From Methanobacterium formicicum DSM 3637 (GTDB lineage Archaea > Methanobacteriota > Methanobacteria > Methanobacteriales > Methanobacteriaceae): DNA of 64,000 bases. Below are positions 1 to 14,377 of the stretch, one piece after another. The notes under the pieces are model-generated. The model saw only the letters and a program-made list of their open reading frames with translations. It did not search any database and was not told the origin of the DNA. Within the stretch, counting starts at the first letter, position 1. Each line of letters opens with the position of its first letter. Location of the stretch: contig NZ_AMPO01000005.1 of NCBI RefSeq assembly GCF_000302455.1, forward strand, positions 97,501 to 161,500. Reading direction: 5' to 3'. The position numbers and the translations under genes are program-made.

Positions 1-1128
1 GGTGTATCCTTCTTCGCGTTTACCACGGGCAATGATTTTCAGGTTTTTGATTTCTTTTTCCTTTCTGCTTAAGAAGCCAATCATCGGTCCGATTCCAAAC
101 TGATTCTTTAAAGAGATCTTTTTCGCGGTTTCAACTACGTGGTTATCCAGTGCAGTTTCAAATGCTCCAATGGAGCCTGTTTCGTTGTAGGTGGCCATGG
201 ATTCTGCTAATAATGGAGCGTATTCTGTTCCTTCCAGACCACTCACCACACCTGCAACATCTTCTGCTTCCATGAGATCTTTTAGCTTCCATTCCCTTAT
301 CTGGTAACCATCACTGATCATGTAGGGTTCAATATCCTCGAATTTTAATCCATCCACCTTGGCCCTTAAGATGATTTTTAGGTTGGTTCCATCCACCATG
401 TTTCCTACGTAAGTTTTTAAGTAGGCTGTATTGTCATCTTCAGGGGTGGTTACAGTTCGAAGGAGGTTTTCCAGGAGATACTTGTCCAGAGAAGCTTCCA
501 GTGGTAACAGCATTCCTGTTTCCTGGTAGGTGGGAATGACATCTTCCAGGATGGGAGTGTATTCTGTTCCTTCCAGGGCGCTTAACACTTCATTAACATC
601 TTCAGCGTCTACAAGTGCGTCCAGTTTGTCTGAGAGTTCACCGAATGGAATCACCAGATCAAGGGTTTCTTCGTGGTTTAACCCTGCTTTTTTAGCGATT
701 ATTATACTTTTAATGTTTTGGATGTCCCATTTTTTTAGGAGAAACTTGAAAGCTTCTCTGCTGTTTTCAGGGGTTATCCTGGCTACTAAATCGTAGTTTT
801 CGGCAAGCTGGGTGTCCAGGGCCTTTTCCAGGGGGTACTGATCAATGTATTTTGCGTAATCTGGGTATCCTCGGAGATAGTTTTTCACTTCTTCAATGTT
901 TGTGGCTTCAATCATCTCTTGAAACTGCTTATCATTGAATATTCTCCCTATTCTAGCCCTTACACGTGCATTGGGATAAGTGTAGGGAAACATGCTCAGA
1001 ACGGGTCTGATGGTTGATATAACTACAATTACTCCGAAAACGGCTATGATAAGAACCATAACCGCTAGAAATGCCTCAATAGAGGGGAATCCCAGTCCAG
1101 TGACTAATGAAGTAATGTCCTCTGCCAT
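1..1128 (-). CDS. atpC: A-type ATP synthase subunit C (3' end outside window)
   Basis: Subunit C (V-type d-like) links the central stalk to the proteolipid ring of the archaeal A1AO ATP synthase. The frame is open from an ATG at 1128 to the window edge, 376 codons, close to the usual length of about 380-390, so only a few C-terminal residues are missing. The N-terminus has one hydrophobic helix (about residues 20-40), as methanobacterial C subunits do. Two internally similar blocks both contain VxxxLEGTEYxPxLxE, fitting the repeated V-ATPase d-subunit fold. It lies 15 bp after subunit E on the same strand, in the order H-I-K-E-C. Confidence 0.93.
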   Translation of the reverse strand, partial: MAEDITSLVTGLGFPSIEAFLAVMVLIIAVFGVIVVISTIRPVLSMFPYTYPNARVRARIGRIFNDKQFQEMIEATNIEEVKNYLRGYPDYAKYIDQYPLEKALDTQLAENYDLVARITPENSREAFKFLLKKWDIQNIKSIIIAKKAGLNHEETLDLVIPFGELSDKLDALVDAEDVNEVLSALEGTEYTPILEDVIPTYQETGMLLPLEASLDKYLLENLLRTVTTPEDDNTAYLKTYVGNMVDGTNLKIILRAKVDGLKFEDIEPYMISDGYQIREWKLKDLMEAEDVAGVVSGLEGTEYAPLLAESMATYNETGSIGAFETALDNHVVETAKKISLKNQFGIGPMIGFLSRKEKEIKNLKIIARGKREEGYT

Positions 1129-1143
1129 GTGAAATCTCCCCTA

Positions 1144-2252
<1,109 letters not shown>

Positions 2253-2253
2253 A

Positions 2254-4263
<2,010 letters not shown>

Positions 4264-4273
4264 GGTTCTCACA

Positions 4274-4611
<338 letters not shown>

Positions 4612-4633
4612 GATAAACCGAATTCTATTAAGG

Positions 4634-4645
4634 CTTATATTTATC
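4634..4645 (-). promoter_or_regulatory. TATA box for the ATP synthase operon
   Basis: Read on the minus strand this is GATAAATATAAG, a good archaeal TATA element with purines before it. It sits about 46-57 bp upstream of the atpH start codon, leaving room for a transcription start near 4610 and the GGTGAT ribosome site. Confidence 0.5.
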
Positions 4646-4687
4646 TTTTACTATTTAATTTTCGAAGCAAAAAAAGAGCATAAGAAC

Positions 4688-5551
4688 TTATTTGGATGTA
4701 TTAAGTTCATTTCTATCAGCATGAATATTTCTGCATTCTAATCCATCAAAATAAATGTCTTCAACGTCAACAAACTTTCTAAATGGACTTTCAACAGATT
4801 TTTCCTCATATATATGGGAAACTAGTGCTGGAACCCTTCCTATGATGAATAAACCAGTGCCATGTTTCCAATCAAATCCCATATCTGATAATATCCCTGC
4901 ATTGGCACCATCTATATTCATATGAATGCCCTTCATTTCCAGGAGCAGGTTTTCTATATAAACAGCTAATTCGGTGTGAATCCCAAAACATCCATATTTT
5001 TTAGCTGTTTCAATAAGTTTGCCGGGTCTAGGGTCTTTATCATGGAAACGGTGTCCGTAGCCGGGTATTTTTTTCCCCTTTTTAAGGAAGTGTTCTACTA
5101 TCACTAGAGCCGAATTTTTCAGTTCATGACTGGATGTAGGAGGGCCCTCGGAATTAATACCTTCTTTGATTATTTTTTGTAAAATATGCATGGAACGTTC
5201 CAGGGCACCGGCATGGTATTTTCCAAAGGAGGATATTCCTCCGGAAACGCAGGTGTTCATATTGGCACCGGTGGAAGCCATGATCCTGGCTACCTGGGTG
5301 CTGGGAGGAGTTACTCCGTGGTCGCAGAAGGAGACTAAAACAGATTCTAACATTTTTGCCTGTTCTTCATGGGGAAGTTCTCCTTTTAGGAGTAAATAAA
5401 CCATTTCAGGGAATGAAATGTTGCCTATCAAATCTTCCTGGGGGTATCCTCTGGTGATTATTCGATTAGGTTCCACCTTGGTAATGGATGTTCTCCATTT
5501 GGGCTTGGTAAGTTTTAATAAATTTTCCACACTCTCTCTTCCTATTGCCAT
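4688..5551 (-). CDS. Short citrate synthase-like protein (possible citryl-CoA lyase)
   Basis: A 287-aa member of the citrate synthase fold, much shorter than the usual 370-430 aa enzyme. The three catalytic positions are visible: His in FCDHGVTPPST (residue 78), His in PGYGHRFHDKDPR, and Asp in MNIDGANAGILSDMGF. Such short forms may synthesise or cleave citryl-CoA-type intermediates; the real substrate is unknown. The ATG at 5551 follows GGAGTG seven bases upstream, so it is preferred over the GTG at 5560. It is the last gene after a fumarase-like hydratase (6 bp between them), and a paralogue occurs at 56664-57470. Confidence 0.8.
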   Translation of the reverse strand: MAIGRESVENLLKLTKPKWRTSITKVEPNRIITRGYPQEDLIGNISFPEMVYLLLKGELPHEEQAKMLESVLVSFCDHGVTPPSTQVARIMASTGANMNTCVSGGISSFGKYHAGALERSMHILQKIIKEGINSEGPPTSSHELKNSALVIVEHFLKKGKKIPGYGHRFHDKDPRPGKLIETAKKYGCFGIHTELAVYIENLLLEMKGIHMNIDGANAGILSDMGFDWKHGTGLFIIGRVPALVSHIYEEKSVESPFRKFVDVEDIYFDGLECRNIHADRNELNTSK

Positions 5552-5556
5552 TTTCC

Positions 5557-6423
<867 letters not shown>

Positions 6424-6551
6424 AATTAGACTCCTAAATGGGATTAATCCCCTATTTTTTTCCTGATTTTTACTTTTATGAGTTGTGGGATGAACCTTTG
6501 TAGTGAGGGGATAAATGAATTTTTAAATAATTATTTTTGAAGAGTAAAGTT

Positions 6552-7454
6552 TTACTTAGGTCTAGCCAGATCTCCTACTCCCTTCTTAGAAATCACTGCT
6601 TCAGGATAAAAACGGTTAATCATACTTTGAACCAGTAAAACTTGCCTTGCTCTTTCACCAGCTTCTTTCCGGGTGGTATCGTAGCCATGATGAGCAGCAA
6701 CTGCACCTCCAGTTTTAAGATACACTGGGCAAGCTTTCTTGATAATTTCAGGGGCTTCATAATGTCTGATGAAACCTCCAGAAGATTGTGGATTTTCAGT
6801 GTGGATATCCAGTGAAATGTCAATGGCTTGTCTTATTGCCGCCAGCATCGCTATCTGCAGATCCCTAACCGGGTTAAATGAATCAGCACCTATCATCTCT
6901 AAAAGATGTGCAGAGGCAGGGTTTCCGTGACCACAGTGGGCTGAAACCTTAAAATGCACATCTGCGGGTAGTTCTCCTTCTTCACGCATTTTACCCAGAA
7001 CCCAGAGGAGTCCCTCATCATAGACCACTATTCCCCTCACACCAAGATCCACAGCCCTTTTAACATCCTCAATAGCATAGGTGAGGTTATCATAACCTCT
7101 GAGCCTGTAACCTATTCTGGCACCTTCCTTGGTTTTAGCCGAGGCACTGGTGTCGTAGGGAGCACGGGGACCAACACTTAAAAAAAGTTCCATCCGGGCA
7201 TCACGGGCTAAATCTACCATTTCCAGGATTTCCCTGTCAGTTAAGAGCATTATTCCTTTGGTCTGGGTCACCCGGTGTACCATGACCTCGTATTTATCCA
7301 GGGCATCCAGAAGACCCTCCAGAGCTCCGGGTTTCTGGATTCCAGGGACTTCAAAACGATACTGAGCACCATCTGGAAACCTTTTACCTGAATCCGGTAA
7401 ATTATCATCCACTTTATTGATTCCAATTTTATTCAAAAAGTTACGAGTGTCCAT
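6552..7454 (-). CDS. U32 peptidase-like TIM-barrel protein
   Basis: 300-aa soluble protein that resembles the U32/YhbU family, proteins annotated as peptidases but built as TIM barrels and often acting on small molecules or RNA. Visible conserved pieces are FPDGAQYRFEVPG, RGIVVYDEG, KVSAHCGHGNPASAHLLE, SLDIHTENPQSSGG and VYLKTGGAVAAHHGYD. The several His, Cys and Glu residues could bind a metal. It is encoded in the same direction as the PrpD, fumarase-like and citrate synthase-like genes, so it may belong to that route. Family assignment is from pattern recall and is moderate. Confidence 0.5.
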   Translation of the reverse strand: MDTRNFLNKIGINKVDDNLPDSGKRFPDGAQYRFEVPGIQKPGALEGLLDALDKYEVMVHRVTQTKGIMLLTDREILEMVDLARDARMELFLSVGPRAPYDTSASAKTKEGARIGYRLRGYDNLTYAIEDVKRAVDLGVRGIVVYDEGLLWVLGKMREEGELPADVHFKVSAHCGHGNPASAHLLEMIGADSFNPVRDLQIAMLAAIRQAIDISLDIHTENPQSSGGFIRHYEAPEIIKKACPVYLKTGGAVAAHHGYDTTRKEAGERARQVLLVQSMINRFYPEAVISKKGVGDLARPK

Positions 7455-7520
7455 ACCAATAACACCTATCCTATATTATTATATGATGATTAGTTTCGTT
7501 TATTGACTTCCTAACTATGA

Positions 7521-7610
7521 TTTTAATGCAGGAGTAATTATTAAAGTAATTATTAATGCAGGAATAATTATTAATGCAAAGTAAGGGTATTTTTAACGCA
7601 GGATTAGGGA
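7521..7610. repeat. Short tandem array covering the end of the prpD-like gene
   Basis: The core TTAATGCAGGA(G/A)TAATTA occurs two to four times in degenerate form. It begins in the last codons and stop of the upstream minus-strand gene (TAACGCAGGATTAGG at 7594-7608) and runs into the intergenic DNA. Repeat spacing is about 18-31 bp. Confidence 0.7.
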
Positions 7611-8981
7611 ATTCATCAATTCTTTTATATCGACATCTTCCAGGTGATCCAGAACCTTTAAAACATTAACATCTACATGGGGATTAAGGTTAATGAATTT
7701 ATTTAACATTTCATCAGGGGTGAATGGATTTTCAGGTTCTCCTTTAGACAGATCAATTCTTTCAGTGTAAGTATGTTCCTTGGTGGTTATGGTTACATTT
7801 GATGGTCTTTTTTGAGGATAAAGTTTATTCAAATCCTCATCATATTTAATCCTGATTTTACTGGTAATTTCAGTAATTTCATTAGTTCTATTAGTTTCAT
7901 CAGCTTCTGTAATTTCACCAGTCCCACTAATTTCATTAGAGAAAGTTGCGCGTGGAATATCTCCAAGATCCAAATCTCCCTTTATAATGGCCAGGGCCAG
8001 ACTCACTGGCAAGCTCTGCCGGATTCCTTCCACACTGTGGGGATGGTAATTATTGTGGCCAGCTGCAATTTCATAGGTTTCAACTGTAATATTTTGAATA
8101 TCAACGATTTGAAGATTTTTATTTTTCATTATACTAATAGCAGCGTCCAGTGAGGAGTGTAAATGTCTGCAAACAGGGTATTTTTTGAAATAAACCATGA
8201 GAATTTCAAATTCATCATGGGAGCATTTTCCAGTTCCATATTTTTTAAGAGAATCGTTCTCCTCTTTTTTCTTTCCCATGGCCTTGAAAAGTCCTTCTTT
8301 CCCTTCAAGAATATTGTGGGCTCCTGTAAAACCGTCCTTTGCCAGTAATGCTGATAAAACTCCGGATTGGGCAGCTTTTCCTGCATGAAGGTGTTTTGCC
8401 ATGCTCCCAGTATGATCTGATTCCAGTAACCCTGCAGCCTGGGTCCCGGCCAATCCCAGTGCATTTAAAATACCTTCCTCATCCAGTTCCATTATTTTTG
8501 CTGCTGCAGCTGCTGCACCCAGAGTGCCACAGGTACCGGTACTGTGGAAACCTTTCTGGCGGTGGCCGGGATTAAGAATCATTCCCGTTTTTATTGCAAC
8601 CTGGTATCCCACCACCATGGCAGTAATGAATTCTTTCCCGTTTTTATGGTATGATTCTGCCAGGGCTAATGCTGCAGGGATTACGCATGCTCCGGGATGA
8701 AGCTGGGCCAGGCGATGACCATCATCCAGATCAAGACAATGAGCTGATACTCCATTAGCTAACGCTGCATCCAGGGGAGTGGCAGTGTCTCCGCCAATGA
8801 CAGTGGATTCCCTTCCAGTACCGATAATATTTTTCATGATTCCAGCACTTTCACTACTAGAACCTCTGAGTGAAACCCCTAAAAAATCAAGGAAACAGAG
8901 CTTGGCCTGGTTAACCACAGCTTCTGGAAGATCAGGGTAGCTCGTTTTATCGATGAATTCTGCGAAATCTCGTGTAATCAT
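7593..8981 (-). CDS. MmgE/PrpD family dehydratase or decarboxylase
   Basis: 462-aa member of the MmgE/PrpD family, which includes 2-methylcitrate dehydratase and cis-aconitate decarboxylase. Typical segments are CLDFLGVSLRG near the N-terminus, AHCLDLDDGHRLAQLHPGA, GYQVAIKTG, HSTGTCGTLGAAAAAAK and KKYPVCRHLHSSLDA. The family needs no cofactor. An inserted stretch at about residues 344-376, rich in Thr, Glu, Ile and Asn, is repetitive and looks like recent expansion. The first of four co-directional genes with U32-like, fumarase-like and citrate synthase-like proteins, so a tricarboxylic-acid substrate is likely. Confidence 0.8.
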   Translation of the reverse strand: MITRDFAEFIDKTSYPDLPEAVVNQAKLCFLDFLGVSLRGSSSESAGIMKNIIGTGRESTVIGGDTATPLDAALANGVSAHCLDLDDGHRLAQLHPGACVIPAALALAESYHKNGKEFITAMVVGYQVAIKTGMILNPGHRQKGFHSTGTCGTLGAAAAAAKIMELDEEGILNALGLAGTQAAGLLESDHTGSMAKHLHAGKAAQSGVLSALLAKDGFTGAHNILEGKEGLFKAMGKKKEENDSLKKYGTGKCSHDEFEILMVYFKKYPVCRHLHSSLDAAISIMKNKNLQIVDIQNITVETYEIAAGHNNYHPHSVEGIRQSLPVSLALAIIKGDLDLGDIPRATFSNEISGTGEITEADETNRTNEITEITSKIRIKYDEDLNKLYPQKRPSNVTITTKEHTYTERIDLSKGEPENPFTPDEMLNKFINLNPHVDVNVLKVLDHLEDVDIKELMNSLILR

Positions 8982-9042
8982 TTTGTCTAGCCCTGTAAAT
9001 TGCTTATAATGTAACTTTAATTAAGATCAACCTTTAAAGGAT

Positions 9043-10356
9043 TCAACCTCTAACCAATGGTTTACTAAGATGGCGGCGTGCAGAAGGTGGAACTTCATAA
9101 AATCCAGTTTTAATTCTTCTTTCAATTTCCCTTCTTTCTTTTACTTTATTTATTTCTTTAACTTCCCCATTTTTTTCAGAGTCTTCACGTATTTTATTAC
9201 CGCACTGGGGACATTTATAACCTTTACCTTTCCCTGCGGACTTCATACGCTTTCCGCATTTGCAAAGTGGATTCAAATATTCATATAAAGGTGTTAAGTC
9301 CATGATTTTGATCTTTTCCACGTTGAGGGTTCCTTTATTCCCAATTCCACCGTAGACTTCCACCTGATCTCCAGGGGCCAGATTACGTACCACATCACGG
9401 AACTCTTTGGTAGGTTCATAGGCTGCACATTCTACCCCTCCAGATTCATCCTCTAGGGTGAAAATAACGTGTCCCCCTTCAATAACCACTGGCTGGGTTT
9501 TAACAGTTCCCTGAACAATGTAGCACTGGAACTGTTTCATAATGGAAATGGCATCTATTTTTTGCAGGTGCAGATCAGTGTGCTGGTTGGTTAAAAACAC
9601 CCTGAAAGATTCAATGGGTTCTGATACCTTCACCATTTCATGGGCTTTTACAACCGCTTCTTCTGTCTCTCCTCGAATCCCGTAAAGCACTGGGCAGGGT
9701 GTGTGCGGAGTTATGGCCATGTAACCATCATCAACATTGTCAAAAGTATCAGGGTATGTTTCCTGGTTCATTTCCAGGACAGATTCCGGATCAACCCTTC
9801 TTTTTGCTCCGTAATTTGCGGGGTCACGGTAGGCCAGCAATTCATAGGTTGCATCAGTCAGGGGACAACCAATGGCTGCCAGGGACCCAATTATGCCCCT
9901 TCCCTTTTTGAACTTAAATATCTCTGCCCCTACCTTTTCTGCTAACTTTTCAGCTTCTTCCTGGGTTACAATGGTTCTAATGGTTCTGAGGGCATAATCC
10001 TGAAGTTCGAAAGTTACCTCACCCTCATAAAATACCACACCTGGATTGGTTTTAGGGTCTTCCATCACAGCCAGTTCATTTACCATCTTCAAAATAAGAT
10101 TCTTGGCGATTTCAACATCTTCTTCTGATTTCAAAACCAGTTTAAATGACACTGCTCCATTTCCTCTTGTTTTATGAGGAGCGAATGGGTTCAGGCGTAT
10201 CAGGCGTGGTGGACCATCCACTCTAAAACCACAAGCTTTAAGTCGGTCCATTATCACAGAACATATATATGTAGTGCACATTCCACTGGCAGAGTCAGTG
10301 TCATCCATACCTACATAAATATTATACAAGTCAGAATTCATATCAACATCATTCAT
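9043..10356 (-). CDS. tiaS: tRNA(Ile2) 2-agmatinylcytidine synthetase TiaS
   Basis: TiaS attaches agmatine to C34 of the CAU-anticodon isoleucine tRNA so that it reads AUA codons, an essential archaeal modification. The N-terminus carries the hallmark YVGMDDTDSASGMCTTY. An OB-fold region follows at about residues 270-370, and a zinc ribbon (CKCG...CPQCG) near 375-400. The length, 437 aa, is normal. The ATG at 10356 is chosen because GGTGAT lies seven bases upstream; the GTG at 10368 is itself part of that ribosome site. Divergent from the HTH gene at 10383. Confidence 0.95.
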   Translation of the reverse strand: MNDVDMNSDLYNIYVGMDDTDSASGMCTTYICSVIMDRLKACGFRVDGPPRLIRLNPFAPHKTRGNGAVSFKLVLKSEEDVEIAKNLILKMVNELAVMEDPKTNPGVVFYEGEVTFELQDYALRTIRTIVTQEEAEKLAEKVGAEIFKFKKGRGIIGSLAAIGCPLTDATYELLAYRDPANYGAKRRVDPESVLEMNQETYPDTFDNVDDGYMAITPHTPCPVLYGIRGETEEAVVKAHEMVKVSEPIESFRVFLTNQHTDLHLQKIDAISIMKQFQCYIVQGTVKTQPVVIEGGHVIFTLEDESGGVECAAYEPTKEFRDVVRNLAPGDQVEVYGGIGNKGTLNVEKIKIMDLTPLYEYLNPLCKCGKRMKSAGKGKGYKCPQCGNKIREDSEKNGEVKEINKVKERREIERRIKTGFYEVPPSARRHLSKPLVRG

Positions 10357-11339
<983 letters not shown>

Positions 11340-11954
11340 TTTTTTTATAAATAACTGATCTGTTTATAGATAATGGATTTGTTTGTAAGTATTATGGAAA
11401 TTCAAAAAGAATTCTATTTTTCTTTTTTACAAATTGATTAATTTTTACTTTTCTTTAGACTTCTTTAGTTTTCTATTCTTTTTTAGATTTTACTCTTCTT
11501 TAGATTTAACCTAACTCTTTAAATTTTAATTATTCTTTAATTTTAACTCTTCTTTAGATTAAAATGTCTTTAATACCTCTTTAGGGTTATGTAACCCTAT
11601 AATGCCCTTTGTTTCAATTGTTTATTTAATCGATTAGACTGCAAGATTTTCCCGCCTATTATTACTCTTTTTTGAAAGTTTGATACAATTTGGGTATAAA
11701 ATGAAATAAAATGAAGAAACTTGGGATGAAAATCCAGTTAAAATCGGGTAAATCTCGGAAAAACTACTTTTAAAGGTTTAAATAACCTGAATACTATCCA
11801 CAAAACAATGGAGGTATTCAAAATGGACTAATCCTATCTGTATTATTAAAAAAATTAAAAAAATTAGGTAAATTTGTTAAATATAGAAAATAATTAATTA
11901 ACATCAAAATTACATGAAAATTAAAGTTTTATATGGTTTATTGGAGGTGAATGG
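11340..11954. other. 615-bp AT-rich gap between the HTH regulator and an ABC exporter
   Basis: The first part is a T-rich array of variants of TCTTTAGATTTTA (about 11440-11580), probably a multi-tract terminator. A TATA-like TTTAAATAA lies near 11777. At 11810 a strong GGAGGT site leads only to ATG-GAC-TAA (11823-11831), or the 7-codon ORF starting at 11808. No longer gene is visible. Confidence 0.5.
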
Positions 11955-13019
11955 ATGAATCTTTACCAATTGGCGTTTAACAACATCCGCAGAAGGAAAC
12001 TTAGAAGTGCATTAACCATGCTCGGGATAATAATTGGAGTTGCCACTATTCTGACATTATTAGGAACAACTGCAGGATTAGCTTCGGCAGTTAACGATCA
12101 AACAAATAAATATATGTACGATGTAATAATTGCACCCTCATCAAGTAGTGGATCTTATTTAATGGATTCTCAAACGGTTTCAAAGGTTGAAAACCAGTCC
12201 AATCTTTACGGATTCCAGGAATTATCGGTTTTTTCAGAGGAAATAAATGGAAGCACAGTAACTGTGGGCGGGGTGAATGATTGGAGCCAGGTTAAAATAA
12301 AAAATGGAACACAGGGCGTGGTAATTAATCATGCAGTTGCAGATAAGCTTCACCTGGGTATTGGCGATAAACTAAAAATTAAGAATAAGGAATTGACCAT
12401 CACCGGAATATCCAACGAAGAACAGGTGGATGAGGATGTACTCGGTATTTACATAAACCAGACTATTGCTAAGCAAATGGCAGATAACAAATTAAGTGCT
12501 ATCTATGCTCGGACTAATGGAGATACAAAGACTGTTGCCGAGAGTACAGAAAAGCAGGTAAGTGGAGTTTCAGTTAAAACAAAATCAGAAAAGGTTGCTG
12601 AGGTTCAGGAATGGGCCAGTAAAGCACAGCTTTTCATGGGAGTTATTGCAGGTATAGCTCTGGTTGTGGGAATTATAAGCGTGGTAAATACCATGATGAT
12701 GAGTGTCATGGAACGAACAAAAGAATTAGGAGTTTTAAAAGCCGTTGGATTTACAAACTGGGAACTGAAAGGAAGCATACTATTTGAATCCGGTTTATTA
12801 GGGTTCCTGGGATCTGTTGCCGGAGTTATTCTGGGGATCATCGGTGTAATTTTAATTGCAAAGATGCTGAATTTCACGGAATACATTCCAGAAATGATAC
12901 CTTTATGGTTAATTGGAAGTGTAATTGTGGGATCTACCATTTTAAGTATTTTAGCTGGACTTTATCCCGCAAGACGTGCTTCAAAATTGAATGTGGTGGA
13001 GGCGTTGAGGGATGAGTAA
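11955..13019 (+). CDS. MacB/FtsX-type ABC transporter permease
   Basis: 354-aa membrane protein with an N-terminal helix after NIRRRKLRSALTMLGI, a large extracytoplasmic MacB-like core domain (about residues 45-215), and three C-terminal helices with VNTMMMSVMERTKELGVLKAVG and LAGLYPARRAS, hallmarks of the FtsX/MacB family. Works with the ATPase at 13012, whose start overlaps its end by 8 bp. The ATG at 11955 follows GGAGGTG by five bases. Such pairs export peptides, lipids or drugs or drive mechanotransmission; no substrate can be named. Confidence 0.9.
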   Translation: MNLYQLAFNNIRRRKLRSALTMLGIIIGVATILTLLGTTAGLASAVNDQTNKYMYDVIIAPSSSSGSYLMDSQTVSKVENQSNLYGFQELSVFSEEINGSTVTVGGVNDWSQVKIKNGTQGVVINHAVADKLHLGIGDKLKIKNKELTITGISNEEQVDEDVLGIYINQTIAKQMADNKLSAIYARTNGDTKTVAESTEKQVSGVSVKTKSEKVAEVQEWASKAQLFMGVIAGIALVVGIISVVNTMMMSVMERTKELGVLKAVGFTNWELKGSILFESGLLGFLGSVAGVILGIIGVILIAKMLNFTEYIPEMIPLWLIGSVIVGSTILSILAGLYPARRASKLNVVEALRDE

Positions 13020-13677
13020 GTTAATAGAATTCAATAATGTCTGGAAGACATATAAAATGGGTGATGGGGAATTAAATGCCATTGCAGGACTGGATCTTAG
13101 CTTGGAGGATGGTTCTTTCACAGCTGTGATGGGTCCCTCTGGATCTGGAAAGTCAACTTTCCTCCACATTACCGGGATACTTGACACACCAACCAGGGGT
13201 ACATTCAGGCTTAATGGTAAAAATACCACTAAATTATCGGTTAAAGAGCAGGCCAGACTTCGAAGGAATGAAATAGGATTCATATTCCAGAGGTTTAATC
13301 TCATGTCCCAGCTCACAGTCCTGGAGAATGTCATGCTACCTATGATAAGGGAGGATTCCCAAAAAGCTAAAAATATAATAGACCTCATGGGATTAAATGG
13401 AAAACATGATAAACGCCCGGGACAACTTTCAGGAGGAGAACAGCAGCGTGTAGCAATTGCCAGGGCTCTTGTAAATGATCCCTCAATTATTTTGGCTGAT
13501 GAACCAACAGGAGAACTTGATACCCAGAATGCGAATACAATAATGCAAATACTTCAAGATCTAAATCAAAACAAGGGTGTGAGTATTGTAATGGTCACCC
13601 ACAATCCAGATGCAGCGGATTTTGCCCATGAAGTGCTCCATATGCGTGATGGTGTCCTCGCCAGCCCGAGTAAATAA
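13012..13677 (+). CDS. MacB/LolD-type ABC transporter ATP-binding protein
   Basis: 221-aa ATPase partner of the upstream permease. Visible motifs are Walker A GPSGSGKST, Q-loop FQRFNL, signature LSGGEQQRVAIARAL, Walker B IILADEPTGELD and the switch histidine VMVTHNP. The GE in DEPTGELD and the short length fit the LolD/MacB subfamily. The downstream sequence is T-rich (after 13690), consistent with the end of a two-gene unit. Confidence 0.93.
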   Translation: MSKLIEFNNVWKTYKMGDGELNAIAGLDLSLEDGSFTAVMGPSGSGKSTFLHITGILDTPTRGTFRLNGKNTTKLSVKEQARLRRNEIGFIFQRFNLMSQLTVLENVMLPMIREDSQKAKNIIDLMGLNGKHDKRPGQLSGGEQQRVAIARALVNDPSIILADEPTGELDTQNANTIMQILQDLNQNKGVSIVMVTHNPDAADFAHEVLHMRDGVLASPSK

Positions 13678-13877
13678 AATAATCAAGTAATTAAAATAAA
13701 ATTTCACTTATTTTTTTAATTTTTTTAACATCCAAAAACAAAACATCTAAAACAAATAATACAACTGTTTAGTTATTTATTGAAACTGTAGGTTAATTAT
13801 TAGTATTTAACGAGTCCCCTAATTAATTGTATATAATTTAGAGGGCATGATTTGGGAATCAAATGTAAAAACATGGT

Positions 13878-14063
13878 GTGAATTTCGGAAAAACTTTTTT
13901 TAGTATAGTTACATTACCTATTACTACAGCTATTATGTATTTCTTAAATGATTGGTTTCCATTAGGAAATCACAGTATTTTAAGCACAGCCCTTACCATT
14001 TTAATAGCGCTGCCATTAACCATGAGGTTTAAAATATGTTATTCGGATCACCAGACTTACTAA
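13878..14063 (+). CDS. Possible 61-aa membrane protein
   Basis: A GTG-start reading frame encoding two hydrophobic segments (about residues 7-24 and 35-50). It overlaps the next membrane-protein gene by 28 bp, and that gene's GAGGT ribosome site lies inside it. No ribosome site of its own is clear. It could be a real coupled peptide or a remnant; not recognised. Confidence 0.3.
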   Translation: MNFGKTFFSIVTLPITTAIMYFLNDWFPLGNHSILSTALTILIALPLTMRFKICYSDHQTY

Positions 14064-14344
14064 CCAGTTTAATTGTAATCATAACTGTTATACTGGGATT
14101 TGGGACCATTTTCCTGTTGTGTGGGCTGATTTATATTTACTGGGGAAATTACCGGGAAACAAAATCAAGTTATGCCGTGGGTCTTTTACTGTTTGCATCG
14201 GCTTTACTACTTCAAAATATCTTGTTAACTGGAACTTACTTCATCAACGTACTTAGTCACTGGTATGAAGGAATTGTAATGTTTGCGCTTATTGTTTTTG
14301 AATTTATAGCGTTGTTAATACTGTTTAAAATCAGCTGGGAATGA
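14036..14344 (+). CDS. Small three-helix membrane protein, paralogue 1
   Basis: 102-aa hydrophobic protein with about three membrane helices, separated by a GNYRETKSSYAVGL loop and ending in IALLILFKISWE. The ATG at 14036 has GAGGT seven bases upstream. A paralogue at 14785-15075 shares the layout, the Y-W-x-x-Y-x-x-K-S-x-Y-x-x-G-L loop and the same end LxKISWE. The winged-helix gene lies between them. Such membrane-protein/HTH modules are widespread in archaea but have no known function. Confidence 0.7.
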   Translation: MLFGSPDLLTSLIVIITVILGFGTIFLLCGLIYIYWGNYRETKSSYAVGLLLFASALLLQNILLTGTYFINVLSHWYEGIVMFALIVFEFIALLILFKISWE

Positions 14345-14377
14345 TGTTGGTACTGATAATAGAGTTAGGGATCTTTC

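Noticed and set aside
530..796. Plus-strand 88-codon ORF inside the ATP synthase C gene
   Set aside because: Lies antisense to a well-conserved coding frame, with no ribosome site or family features.
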